NCBI GenBank assembly: GCA_947172415.1
Contig: OX359192.1
Span: 4,342,501 to 4,406,500 of the forward strand
Reading direction: 5' to 3'
From: Chondrosia reniformis
Taxonomy: Eukaryota > Porifera > Demospongiae > Chondrillida > Chondrillidae
Length of the DNA stretch: 64,000 nt
The notes under the pieces were generated by a model. It saw only the letters and a list, made by a program, of their open reading frames with translations. It was not told the DNA's origin and made no database searches. The position numbers and the translations under genes were made by a program. This document shows, one piece after another, positions 48,711 to 60,910 of this stretch; the stretch's first letter is position 1; each line of letters begins with the position of its first letter.

Positions 48711-49362
48711 TGTACTAGTAACTAGATATATGCACTAGTTGTATGTAGTAGTTGTATGTACTAATGGTATGTACTAGTTGTAAGTACTAATAAGTAGTTG
48801 CATGTACTAGTTATATGTAATAGCTGTATGAACTAGTTGTAGGTATTAGGTGTATGTACTTGTAACAATCTGTATTTACTAATTGTGTATGCCAGTTGAA
48901 TGTACTAGTTTTAAGTAATTATATGTACTAGTGGTATGTACTAGTTGTGTGAAATTGTTGTATGTACTAGTTATATATACTAGTTGTGTGAAGTTGTTGT
49001 ATGAACTAGTTATATGTAATTATATGTACTACTTGTATGTACTAGTTGTGTGAAATTTGTGTATGAACTAGTTATATTTACTAGATGTAGTTACAATTTG
49101 TATGTACTAGTTGTATGTACTAGTTGTATGTACTTGTAACTAGATTTTTTAACTAGTTGTATGTACTATTTCTATGTACTCTTTGTATGTACTAGTCATA
49201 TGTACTTGTTGAATGTACTTGTAGTTGTATATATCTTCTAGTCAGTAGTTGTATGTACTAGTTATATGTACTAGTTGTATGTACTAGCTGTTGTACCAGT
49301 GGTATGTACTAATTGTATGTACTAGTAACAAATCTGTATTTACTTGTTGCATATACTAGTTA
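48262..49362. repeat. 13-bp minisatellite
   Basis: TTGTATGTACTAG-polarity array between the GC-ended element and Helitron-like copy 4. The first ~450 bp are paralogous to 60469-60910. No gene. Confidence 0.85.
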
Positions 49363-50118
49363 TCAGGGAGTACGGTAGTACTCCCTATGTAGGGATGACA
49401 CGGTTTTTTTCGTTTTCCCCATACATTGGTATAGGAGCGAAATCCCGAAATAGGCCGAAAATCGACAAAACAAGGCTATGTATAGCTAAATATACAATAT
49501 ACATACTCTAAATAGACCTTAAAAGCAAGCGAATATGTCCCGCTGGCGAAATAATAAACTTTAAAAATTCCCATTTTCGTCTTCTTCATATTCTTCTTCT
49601 TATTATTATTCTTCGTCAGCCATAACTAAAAAACCATATAAGCTTTTGGACTAATTGTTACACGAAACTACTGCAAATTTTCCGAGCTGTATTCTTTTGT
49701 AGAAGCGAGAGCGATAACGCTATTATTGAGCATGGCGGTTTTCATGACCCTAGAGTCAAGGCCTCAATAAAGTCGCCATTTTAATGACGTCATAATCAGT
49801 CGAAGATTGCGAAACCAAAATGATTTTAATTATACGAATCTAATTCCTAGCCCATGCTCCATAAAAAGTACAGAAACTAGAAATATTAAAAATTTTCTAC
49901 AAAAATAGTGAAGATGTAGGGATGGCATAAAAAGTAGAGAAACAAGAAAGGGATGTTACACAGTGAAGCATTAGCTATACATGAATCCTACAAGCAAGGG
50001 TGTTGTATGATTCATGCACAGCTAATGCTTCACTGTGTAACATCCCTTTCTTGTTTCTCTACTTTTTATGCCATCCCTACATCTTCACTATTTTTGTAGA
50101 AAATTTTTAATAATTCTA
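49363..50118 (-). mobile_element. Helitron-like non-autonomous element, copy 4
   Basis: This 756-bp reverse copy is uninterrupted. The terminal hairpin AGGGAGTAC/GTACTCCCT next to TCAG lies at 49363-49386 and the fold-back at about 49874-50118. It splits minisatellite text between GTTA and TATTTAC, a phrase common uninterrupted in the neighbouring array. This is again an A^T insertion without duplication. The (GAA)n tract near 49580-49620 is partly decayed to TTATTATTATT. No gene is present. Confidence 0.65.
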
Positions 50119-51053
50119 TATTTACTAGGTGTATATACTAGTTATATGTACTATTTGTATGTACTAATTATATTTAATAGGTGTATGTACAAGAAACAAT
50201 CTGTATTTACTAGTTGTATAGACTAATTGTATGCACTAGTTGTATGTATTTATATGTAGCAGTTGTATGTACTAGTGGTGTGTAATTTTTGTATGTACTA
50301 GTTTTATGTACTAGTTGAATGTACTAGGTGTGTGTAATTTTTCTATCTACTAAGTATATTTACTAGTTGCAGTTACAGGTTGTGTATACTAGTTCTATAT
50401 AGTAGTGATTAGTTTTATGTACTTCTTGTATGGACTATTATTATGTACTATTTGTATGTACCAACTATATTTAATAGGTGTATGTACAAGAAACAATCTG
50501 TATTTACTAGTTGTATAGACTAATTGTATGCACTAGTTGTATGTATTTATATGTAGCAGTTGTATATACTAGTGGTGTGGAATTTTCGTATGTACTAGTT
50601 AAATGTACTAGTTGTATGGAGTAGCTGTATGTACTAGTTATATGTACTAGTTGTTTGTACTAGTTATATGTACTAGTTGTATGTACTATTATGTAGTTGT
50701 ATGTCCCAGTTATATGTACTAGTTGTATGAACTAGCTGTATGTACTAGTTGTATGTACTAGTTGAATGTACTAGGTGTGTGTAATTTTTCTATCCACTAA
50801 GTATATTTACTAGTTGCAGTTACCAGTTGTGTGTACTAGTTCTATATAGTAGTGATTAGTTTTATGTACTTCATGTATGGACTATTTGTATGTACTATTT
50901 GTATGTACTAGTTATATATACAGGTTATATGTACTAGTACTATGCCCTAGTTGTAGTACTAGTTGTAAGTACTAATTGTATGTACTAGTTGAAAGCACTA
51001 GTAAGTAGTTGTATGTTCTAGTTTTATTTACTAGTTGTATGTACTTATATGTA
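50119..51053. repeat. 13-bp minisatellite with ~300-bp internal duplication
   Basis: The block beginning near 50150 (AATAGGTGTATGTACAAGAAA) recurs near 50450, and a second phrase (TAGGTGTGTGTAATTTTTCT) at 50325 recurs near 50774. This shows that multi-monomer units duplicated in tandem. No gene. Confidence 0.85.
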
Positions 51054-51498
51054 CAGTGTAACTGGGAAAATCCGCCACAATTCGTTCAAGCACTTTTTTG
51101 CAGAATATTGAGTTTGGCAGATTAGCCAAATATCGTTATTATGCAATACTAATTATAAACAGCTAAATAAAACGTTGAACGAAATTTCTTTTGCGTTGCC
51201 GTCGAATTCTTTTTCTTATAATCACATATCCGGTAATTTTCAAGTCAGTTTTGGAAGGCTTAGAGGCAATCTCTAAGATTTATTTTGTACGATTAAATTG
51301 TTGATGAAAGCGGCAGATTACAAAGGTGGAAAACGCCTATAAATGTACAATTGAGGCGAGCAAATAATGGCGGATGGTGGATTTGGCGTTGGCAGATTAC
51401 ATATACCTCTAGTATGTAAATGAATTCGTTTAATACGAACTCAGGCAGATTGGGGGGTTGTGCGTATTAAGCGTGAGTGGATTATCCGGGTTACACTG
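51054..51498. mobile_element. 445-bp MITE with CAGTGTAAC terminal inverted repeats and TA duplication
   Basis: The block is flanked by TA on both sides and bounded by CAGTGTAACTGGGAAAATCC on the left and the complement form GGATTATCCGGGTTACACTG on the right, giving imperfect ~20-bp inverted repeats. TA target duplication and a CAGTG start fit Tc1/mariner/pogo-type DNA transposons. There is no transposase frame, so it is non-autonomous. The body has sequence unlike the minisatellite (for example GGCGGATGGTGGATTTGGCG). Confidence 0.8.
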
Positions 51499-51500
51499 TA

Positions 51501-53180
51501 CTAGATTAATGGACTAGTAGCATGTAATTGTTGTACGTACTAGTTTTATTTACTAGTTGTTAATAGTAGTAGCTAGTTGCATGTACTAGTTGTATGTACT
51601 AGTTCTATATACTACTTTTTGCACTAGTTGTATGTACTAGTTATATGTACTAGTTTCGTGTAATAATTTTACATACTTGTTCTATGTACTAGTAAGTAAT
51701 TGCATGTACTAGTTGTATGTACTAGGTATAAGTATTTGTAACAATCTGTATTTACTAGTTCTATGAACTAGTTTTATGTACTAGTTGTATGTACTAGTTA
51801 TATGTACTAGCAACTATTATATGTAATAGTTGTACGAACTAGTTGTATGTACTAGTTGTTTGTACTAGTTGTTTTTAATTATATATGCTAGTTGTGTGTA
51901 CTACTTGTGTAAAATTGTTTTTTGTACTAGTTCTATATACTAGTTTTTTGTACCAGTTGTAGGTGCTAGTTGTATGTACTAGTAACTATCAGTATATACT
52001 AGTTGTATGTGCTAGTTGTTTGAACAAGTTGTATGTAATTTTATGTACTACTTGTATGTACTAGTTGTGTGTATTTTTTGTATGTACTAGTTGTATGTAC
52101 TAGTTGTATGTACTAGTTGTATGTACTAGGTGTATGTACTAGTTTTATGTACGAGTTGTAAGTACTAGTTCTATATACTAGTTGTATGTACTTGTTGTAT
52201 ATGTGTTCTAGTAAGTAGTTTTATGCCCTAATTTTATGTGCTAGTTGTATGTACTAGATGTAAGAACTAGTGGGATGTTCTAATTGTGTGTAGTAGTTGA
52301 ATGAACTAGTAAAAAGTTGCATGTTCTAGTTATATGTACTAGTTGTATATACTAGTTGTATATACCTATTGTGGGTAATTGTTGTATGTACTAGTTCTAT
52401 GTACTAGGAAGTAGTTGCATGTACTAGTTGTATGTACTAGGTGTAAGTACTAGGTGTAAGTCCTAGTAACAATCTGTATTTACTAGTTCTATGTACTAGT
52501 TCTATGTACTAGTTGTATGTACTAGCTTGATGTACTAGCAACTATTATACGTAATACTTGTACAAACTAGTTATATGTACTAGATGTATGTACTGGTAAC
52601 AATCTTAATTTAAATATTGTATGTACTTGTTGTATGTACTAGTTGTTTGTTATTATATGTACTAGTTGTATTTACTAGTAGTGTGAAATTGTTATATGTA
52701 CTAGTAATATGTACTAGTTGTAGGTACTGGCTGTATGTACTAGTTATATGTACTAGTTGGATGTACTAGCTGTATGTACTAGTTGGATTATACTAGTAAC
52801 TAGTTGTATGTACTAATTTTATGTACTAGTTCTATGTATTAGTTTTATGTACTAGTTTTGTGAAATTGATGTATGTACTAATTATATGTAGTAGTTGTAT
52901 GGACTATTTCTTTGTACTAGTTGTATGTACTAGTAACTAGTTATATGTACTAGTTGTATGTACTAGTTTGATGTGCTAGTTGGATTTAGTTATATATACG
53001 TACAGGTTGTGTGTACTAGTTGTGTGCTGTTGTTGTATGTACTAGTTATATTTACTAGTTGTATGTAGTAGTTGTATGTTGTTATATATATTTACTAGTT
53101 GTGTGTACTAATTGTATGTATTTACTAGTTGTATATACTAGTTACATGTACTAGTTGTATGTACTTATCTGTACTAGTTT
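51501..53180. repeat. 13-bp minisatellite
   Basis: TTGTATGTACTAG-polarity array between the MITE and GC-ended copy 2. Part of it (about 52195-52335) is paralogous to 45280-45420. No gene. Confidence 0.85.
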
Positions 53181-53570
53181 TTGGGGCGCCACAGGCACCC
53201 CTATATTGTTTTCAGAAATTATGTTAACGTATGGCTTCCTGTTCATAGTCTTGTATATATATATATATATAACTGTCAAAAAATGGCGGACGTTCGGCTA
53301 GCTTTCGTTTTCTAGCTTAAAATTAGTTTACTCTTCCTTAGCGTAGAACAGTGAACGAACGAAATGGACTTAAAAACCACCCTTACTAATACTATGTAAC
53401 GTAAAGCTTGCGTAAAAACGTTTTCTACGAGATATGGCCTTGAAAAATTGACGGCCAACAAGAGTCGATCGGAAATCGGTTAACCGGATATCTATGAGAA
53501 GCAGCCAAGTAGTTCGAGTTTACTTAGGGGCGCCTGGCGCCCCACGAGTTTTTTAAACTCGAACTCCTTG
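53181..53570. repeat. GC-ended interspersed element, copy 2
   Basis: The longest of three copies (~390 bp). It starts TTGGGGCGCCACAGG and ends with GGGGCGCCTGGCGCCCC, GAGTTTTTTAAACTC and GAACTCCTTG. It contains about 30 bp (around TTTTCTACGAGATATGGCC) missing from the other two, so it probably represents the fuller form. The flanks differ from copies 1 and 3, so this is an independent insertion. Confidence 0.7.
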
Positions 53571-55457
53571 TTTGTGCTAGTTGTAGGTTCTAGTAGGTAG
53601 TTGCATGTAATAATTGTATGTACTTGTTCTGAGTACTAGGTTTATGTATAGTTGTAGGCAGAAGTTGTATGTACTAGTAACTTTAAGTATATACTAGTTG
53701 TATGTATTAGTTGTTTGAATTAGTTGTATTTAGTTGTATGTACTACATGTATGTACTAGTTGTGTGTATTTTTGGTAAGCACTAGTTATATTTACTAGTT
53801 TAAGTTACTTGTATTATGTACTAGTTGTATATACTAGTAACTAGATGTATGTGCTTGTTGTATTTATTAGTTGAATGTACTGGTTGTATGTACTAGTTTT
53901 ATATACTAGTTTTATGTACTAGTTCTATGTACTCGCTGTATATGTGTTGTAGGAAGTTGTGTGCACTAGGTATATGTACTAGTTGTATGTACTAGATGTA
54001 TGTACTAGTTGTATGAATTAATGTTATGTAGTAGTTGTATGTACTAGTAGTAAGTTGTATTTAGTAGTTGTATGTACTAGTTGTATGTATTAGTTGTATG
54101 TACTAGGTGTATGAAGTAGTAACAATCTGTATTTACTGGTTGTAAGTACTAGCTGTATGGACAATTTGTATGTAGTTATATGGACTAGTGGTATGTACTA
54201 GTTGTGTGTAATTGTTGTATCTACTTGTTATATGTAGTAGTTGTATGTACTATGCTGTATGTACCAGTTATATGTACTAGTTGTATGTACTAGTCTTATG
54301 CATAAGCTGTATGTCCTAATTTTGTTTACTAGTTTTATGTACTAGTTGTTTGAACTAGTTGTATGTAGTTATATGTACTGCTTGTATGTACTAGTTGGGT
54401 GTAATTTTTGTATGTACTAGTTATATTTACTAGATGTAGTTACTAGTTTTATGTACTCGTTGTATGTACAAGTTTTATATACTAGTATCTAGATGTATGT
54501 ATCAGTTGTTTGTCCTAGTTGTATGTACTAGTTGTATGGACTAGTTCTATGTACTAGTTGTATATATGTTATAGTACGGAGTTGTATGTACTAGTTATAT
54601 GTACTAATTGTATGTACTAGCTGTATGGACTAGTGTATGTACTAATTGTATGTACTAGTTGTATGTTCTAGTAACTATCAGAATATACTAGTTGTATATA
54701 TGTACTAGTTGTTTGAACTAGTTGTATGTAGTTATATGTACTACTTGTATGTACTAGTTGTGTGTATTTTTCGTATGTACTAGTAACTAGATGTATGTAC
54801 TTGTTGGATATACTTGTTGAATGTTCTAGTAGTATGTGCTAGTTGTATGTACTTGTTGTATATGTGTTCTAGTCAGTGGTTGGATGCACTAGTTATATGT
54901 ACTAGTTTTATTTACTAGTTGAATGTATAAATTTTATGTACTAGTAGTATGCACTAGTAGTTAGTTGTATTTACTAGTTGTATGAACTAGTTGTATGTAT
55001 TAGTTGTATGTACTAGGTGTATGAAGTAGTAACAATCTGTATTTACTGGTTGTAAGTACTAGCTGTATGGACAATTTGTATGTAGTTATATGGACTAGTT
55101 GTATGTACTAGTTGTGTGTAATTGTTGTATCTGCTTGTTATATGTTCTAGTTGTATGTACTAGCTGTATGTACCAGTTATATGTACTAGTTGTATGTACT
55201 AGTTGTAAATACTAATTGTACATACTAGTAACTAGTTGTATGTATTTGTTGTATGTATCTATTCCATGTACTAGTTTTTGGTATAATCTGTATGTACTAG
55301 TTGTTTTTACCAGTTTTATATACTAGTATTTTGAACTAGTTGTATGTAGTTATATGTATTACTTGTATGTACCAGTTGTGTGTAATTTTTGTATGTACTA
55401 GTTATATTTACTAGTTGTAGTTACTAGTTTCATATACTAATTGTATGTACAAGTTGC
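53571..55457. repeat. 13-bp minisatellite with a ~900-bp spaced duplication
   Basis: TTGTATGTACTAG-polarity array. The phrase run AGTAGTAACAATCTGTATTT followed by CTGGTTGTAAGTACTAGCTG occurs near 54115-54160 and again near 55025-55070, with collinear flanks for over 100 bp. No gene. Confidence 0.85.
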
Positions 55458-55597
55458 ATGAAAAATCTAATATACCATTTTCCTACATGCTATATGCCTA
55501 TTCTATAAAAAGAGCCTATAGGGGAACTAAACCTAAAGAGAGCTTTAGATGAAGATACAGGAGTCTTTTCTTCCTTCTTTTCCCTTCTTTCATCTTC

Positions 55598-55661
55598 TTC
55601 TCCACTGGGTCAGACAGCCTTTTCTGGGAATTCCACCCTTCATCAGTGATCCTGGGAGTCT
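55598..55661 (-). ncRNA. Hammerhead-ribozyme-like core in the PLE
   Basis: On the minus strand the order is: CTCCCAGGATCA, CTGATGA (55646-55640), AGGGTGGAATTCCCA hairpin, GAAA (55624-55621), a very short helix III region AAGGCTGT, cleavage triplet GTC (55615-55613), then TGACCCAGTGGAG. The first and last segments pair as helix I with about 10 pairs, two mismatches and one bulge. Conserved core bases CUGAUGA, GAA and GUC are present. The pair that closes helix II is A/A where G-C is usual, and helix III is minimal. Hammerhead motifs are known from Penelope-like elements, which supports the reading. Confidence 0.45.
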
Positions 55662-55748
55662 TTGTCTTTTTCTTTATCTTTATCTTCTGTGAATCCTTGG
55701 CTCTCTATGCAAAATCTAGGGGCCTTATATACACTATTTTGGCGGGAT

Positions 55749-57209
55749 TTAGGGGGATTTCCTAGGGCTGATATTTGTCTTTTTAAGAAGTTCTTTGGGG
55801 TAAATATCACATTGAATTGACAGTTCAAAATCCTTGTTGTTAATACATAAAAGGTCATCAATATACCTATAAGTATTGGAAAATTTAATAGCTAGGGTGA
55901 TGTTATCTTTAAGTAGTCCTTTCATAAACTCATACTCATAGGCAAACAGAAAGAGATTAGCAACTACAGGGGCACAGTCAGTACCCATAGGGATACCTAC
56001 ACATTGCTTAAATACAGAACCGTCTACACATACATAAATGTTGTCAATAAGGTAATTAAAGAGCTCTACTAAATGAACAGCTGTGACTGCTTTATTGGAG
56101 ACATTGTTAGACCAAAAGGCTTTATCCTGACAGACTTCTATATATTGGGACTTCCTACAGGTATAGGCACTATGAATAAGGTTAGTAATCTTGTCTTTAA
56201 GTAGGTTATGGGGGATCGCTGTATATAAGGTAGAAAAATTAAAACTAGCTAGCTGCGCTTTTCTAGTGGGTATATACCTAAGACTATCTAAGACTTCTAG
56301 TGAGGTTTCTACTATCCAAAAGGCATTAATACCAGTATTCCTATATATACCTAGGCAGTATTCTCTAAAATGTTTGAGAATTAGTCTGAGTGCCGAATTT
56401 AGAAATCTAGAAAGGGGTTTGGTAGTACATTTGTGAGAGGCAGCTATGAATCTGTAGCTGTAAGGGTTCTTATGTAGCTTAGGCATCCAGTAAAAAGAGG
56501 GAATGTTACACCAGTCTGGTTTAGGTTCTAAGTTCTCTAGTTTTAAGAAATCTATGTGTTTCCTAATTAACTGTTGAGGTTCTACTGTACACTTAGCATA
56601 AGTGGAGGTTCTGCCTAGTTCTTTATTAAGAATTTGTCTATAGTAGGACTTACATATAAATATTATATTATTAGAGGCCTTATCGGCAGGGGCTATAACA
56701 TACTTATCGTGTAGGTCTGCTAAGAATTTCATAATTTTAGGGCAAGTAAGGGTCTTCTTGGCTACTGAGGATTTGGTATACAATTTAGACAGCTTAGAGA
56801 TCCTATCATTAATTTTCTTAAGTACAGCATTTTCCCTCTCACTAAATACAGAAGTAGATACATTTTCTCTACGGGCCCAGGTAATCTTATATTTTCTAGG
56901 ACCTTCCTTACACATTTTTAAAGCAGTTGCCCAATTAAAGTTATTAGGTTCTCTAAATTTTGGTCCTTTCTTAAGAAGTTTTCTAAGTTTTGGGTTACTA
57001 ACAATACGTAGGTCACCTGTTAAAACATGGCCTAGGGGCTTGTAAATGAAGGGGGACTTGTGACACTCACATGGTTCTGGTTTTCTAAAGACATCTGACT
57101 TAGAGGCTTGTGAAAACTTAAAGATTTGAGGTCCTATTGGTTGGGTATACTTATATACTACACATAGGGGCTCTTTGTTTTGTATAAAGGGTGGGACAGT
57201 TTCTAACAC
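55749..57209 (-). pseudogene. Penelope-like reverse transcriptase with altered motif A
   Basis: A 486-codon frame without an internal stop. The start is uncertain: a TGA lies just upstream of the first codons and no ATG is at the 5' end. Recognisable blocks are LHDKYVIAPADKASNNIIF, WMPKLHKNPYSYRFIAAS, motif A FNFSTLYTAIPHNLL, motif B-like VGIPMGTDCAPVVANLFL and motif C YRYIDDLL. This is the PLE/TERT-related RT pattern. The usual motif A is F-D-x-x-x-L-Y/F-T. Here the catalytic Asp is Asn (AAT, 56238-56240), which should abolish polymerisation. After the RT the frame ends in KKTNISPRKSP, where the family would continue into a linker and GIY-YIG domain. Confidence 0.75.
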
Positions 57210-57393
57210 TCACTTTTGGTTTAAGATACCTGAGGGGCCTCTTTTTTCCACACCTTTATTATGAAACACGATTTTAAGAAACCCTTCTGGACTTGTCGTT
57301 ATCGTTGGGTGTTTGGGAAGGCTGGCTGAAGCGCGTGCTTCAATAACGTCTTTAATCATTAGCATAAGTCTAAGCGGAAAAGGTGTTTCTGGA

Positions 57394-60113
57394 GTATATG
57401 TACTAGTTGTGTGAAATTGTTATATGTACTAATAATATGTTGTAGTTGTATGTAGTTATCATATGTACTAGTTATATGTATTAGTTGTATATACTAGTTG
57501 TATGTAGTTATCATATGTACTAGTTATATGTATTAGTTGTATATACTAGTTGTATGTAGTTATCATATGTACTAGTTATATGTATTAGTTGTATATACTA
57601 GTTGTATGTACTAGGTGTGTGTACTATTAACAAACTATATTTACTAAGTTTATGTACTAGTTGTATGTAGTAGTGGTAAGTACTAGTAATTAATTGCATG
57701 TACTGGTTATTTGTAATAATTGTATGAACTAGTTGTATGTACTAGTGTATGCATTAGTAATAATCTGTATTTACTAATTCTGTGTACTAGTTGTAGGCAC
57801 TAGTTGTATGTATATAATTATATGTACTAGTTGTATATACTAGTTGTGTAACATTGTTTTATGTACTAGTTATAAGTACTAGTTATAGGTAGTAGCTGTA
57901 TGTACTAGTTGTATGTATTAGTTGTATATATGTACTAGTAACTAGTTGTATGTACTAGTTGTATGTATTAGTTGTATATATGTACTAGTAACTAGTTGTA
58001 TGTACTAGTTGTATGAACTAGTTCTCTCTATGAGCTTTAAGTACTAGTTGAAGGAAATTGATGTATTTACTAGTTTTATGTACTAGTTTTATGTACTAGC
58101 TTTATATACTAGTTATATGTACTAGTTGTATGTATTAGTTGTAGGTATTAGTTGTATATATGTATTACTAACTAGTTGTATGTACTATTTGTATGAACTA
58201 GTTCTCTGTATTAATTTTTAGTACTAGTTGCAGGAAATTGATGTATTTACTAGTTTTATGTACTAGTGTCATGTACTAGCTGTATATACTAGTTATAGGT
58301 CCTAGTTTTATGTACTACTTGTATGAAATAGCTGTATGTACTAGTTATATGGACTAGTTTTATAAAATAGTTGTATGTACTAGTTGTATGTACTGGTAAC
58401 TAGTTGTATGTACTAGCTGCGTGTACTAGTTATAAGTAGTTATATATACTACTTGTATGTACTATATAGTTGTGTGGAGTTTTTGTATACTAGTTAAATT
58501 TGTAGCTACTAGTGTTATGTAGTAGTTGAATGTACTAATAACTAAATGTGTGTAGTAATTGTATGTACTAGTTGTATGTTCTAGTTGTATATACTAGTTG
58601 TATGTACTAGTAAATGGTTGCCTGTACTAGTTATATGTACTAGTTGTATGTCATAATTGTATGTTCTAGTTGTATGTACTTGTAAGTAGTTGCATGTACT
58701 AGTTATATGTATTGTTGTATGTAATAGCTGATGTACTAGTTATATATATTAGTTGTCTATACTTTTTGTATGTACTAGTTATATGTACTAAGTGTATGTA
58801 CTAGCTGTATGGACTAGTGTATGTACTAATTGTATGTACTAGTTGTATGTACTAGTAACTATCAGAATATACTAGTTGTATGTACTAGTTGTTTGAACTA
58901 GTTGTGTGTAGTTATATGTACTATTTGTATGTACTATGTACTAGTAACTAGATGTATGTACTTGTTGTATGTACATGTTGAATGTTCTAGTTGTATGTGC
59001 TAGTTGTATGTACTTGCTGTATATATGTTCTAGTAAGTAGTGGATGCACTAGTTATATGTACTAGTTGTATGAACTAGATGTATGTACTAGTTGAATGTA
59101 CAAATTTTATGTACTAGTAGTATGTACTAGTGGTTAGTTATATGAACTAATTGTATGTACTAATTGTGTGTAATTGTTGTATGTATTGCTTATATTTACT
59201 AGTTGTAGTTACTAGTTGTATGTACTAGTTGAATGTAGTAGTAACTAGTAGTATGTACTAGTTGTATATACTTGTTGTATGTACTAGTAGTATGGACTAG
59301 TTGTATATACTAGTTGTATGTACTAGTTGTATGTACAAGTTGTCTCTACTATTTGTATATACTTGTAACTTGTTGTATGTTCTGGTTGTATGTACTTGTA
59401 ACTGGATGTATGTTCTGATTGTATGTACAAGTTGTATGTACTAGTTGTAAGTAATTATATGTACTAGTTGCATTTACTATTTTTGTGAAATTGTGGTATG
59501 TACTAGTTATATGTATTTGTTGTATGTACTAGTTGTATGTAATAATTGTATGTACCAGATGTATATACTTGGTGTAAGAACTAGGAACAATCTGTATTTA
59601 CTAGTTGTTGGGACTAGTTGTATGTACTTGTTGTATGTAATAGTTGTATGTCCTAATTGTATGTACCAGTTGTAAGTACTAGTAAGTAGTTGCATGTACT
59701 GGTTATATGTAACCGTTGTATGAACTAGTTGTATGTACCAGGTGTATGTACTAGAAACAATCTGTATTTACTAATTGTATGTACTAGTTGTATGTACTAG
59801 TTGTATGTAACAATGTGTACTAGTTTTATGTGCTAGTTGTGTTAAATTGTTGTGTGTATTAGTTATATGTACTAATTGTATGTACTTGCTGTGTGTACTA
59901 GTTATATGTACTAGTTGTATGCACTAGTAACTAGATATGTACTAGATGTGTGTACTAGTACTATGTATATATTAGTTTCATGTTCTAGTTATGTGAAATT
60001 GATATGTACTAGTTATATGTACTCATTCTATGTACTAGCTATATGTACTAGTTATATGTACTAGTTGTATGTACTAGTTGTATGTGCTAGTTGTATGTTC
60101 TAGTTGTCTCTAA
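57394..60113. repeat. 13-bp minisatellite with a 52-bp triplication
   Basis: TTGTATGTACTAG-polarity array. At about 57440-57600 a 52-bp unit (four 13-bp monomers) containing GTTATCATATGTACTAG is present three times in near-perfect tandem. A ~50-bp unit with GTATATATGTACTAGTAACT doubles near 57920-58010. The last ~600 bp are paralogous to the stretch ending at 47910. No gene. Confidence 0.85.
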
Positions 60114-60910
60114 TTGGGGCTCCGCAAGGCTCCAATATTGTTTTCAGAAATTATGTTAACGTATGGCTTCCTGTTCGTAGTTTTGTAAATATATACATAT
60201 ATATATATACCTTTGAAAAAATGGCAGATGTTCGGGTAGATTTCATTTTCTAGTTTTCTCTTCCTTTGGGTAGAAAATTGAACGAACGAAATTGACTTAA
60301 AAACCATCATTTCTAAAACAATGTAACATAAAGCTTGTGCAAAAATTCACTGCCAACAAGAGTCGATCTGAAATCCGTTTACCGGATATCCATGAGAACC
60401 AGTCAAATATTTCAAGTTTACTCAGGGTCCCCTAAGGCCCCAGGAGTTTTTTAAACTGGAACTCCTTGTTTTTGTATCTACTAATTTTAATTACTATTTG
60501 GAGTTACGAGTTGTAAGTATTAGTTTATGTAGTAGTAACTAGTTGTGTGTACTACTTGTATGTACTCTTTGAAAGTACTAGTTGTATGTACTCGTTCTAT
60601 GTACTAGTTTAATGTACTAATTGTACGAACTTGTAGTATAGGTGTTCTAGTTTGTAGTTTTTTGCATTAGTTAAATGAACTAGTTGTATTTACTAGATGT
60701 ATGTACTAGTTGTAGGTAGTAATTGTATATAGTAGTGGTATCTACTTGTAATTAGTTGCATGTACTAGTTATATGAACTAGTTGTATGTATTAGTTGTAT
60801 GTACTAGGTGTATGTACTAGTTGTATTTACTAGTTGTATGTACTAGTCGTTTTTACTAGCTGTATGTAGAAGTTATATTTACTAGTTGTAGGTACTAGTT
60901 GTATGTACTA
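59535..60910. repeat. Segmental duplication partner of 47140-48710
   Basis: Carries GC-ended element copy 3 in the same minisatellite context as copy 1. It is shorter by about 200 bp because of indels in the minisatellite parts. The separation of the two blocks is about 12.4 kb. Confidence 0.75.
60114..60468. repeat. GC-ended interspersed element, copy 3
   Basis: About 355 bp, starting TTGGGGCTCCGCAAGG (GGCGCC decayed to GGCTCC) and ending near GGAACTCCTTG. It shares flanks with copy 1, so the two copies come from one insertion followed by segmental duplication. Confidence 0.7.

Larger units (their letters stand above)
55458..57393 (-). mobile_element. Penelope-like element (PLE), truncated
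   Basis: A ~1.94 kb non-satellite block between minisatellite arms. On the minus strand it has a ~180-bp leader, a 486-codon RT frame, then ~290 bp of 3' sequence with a hammerhead-like core and the terminal 73 bp also found alone at 46065. The protein ends soon after the RT, and no GIY-YIG endonuclease frame is visible downstream, so the 3' part of the gene is deleted or this is an endonuclease-deficient copy. Confidence 0.75.
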
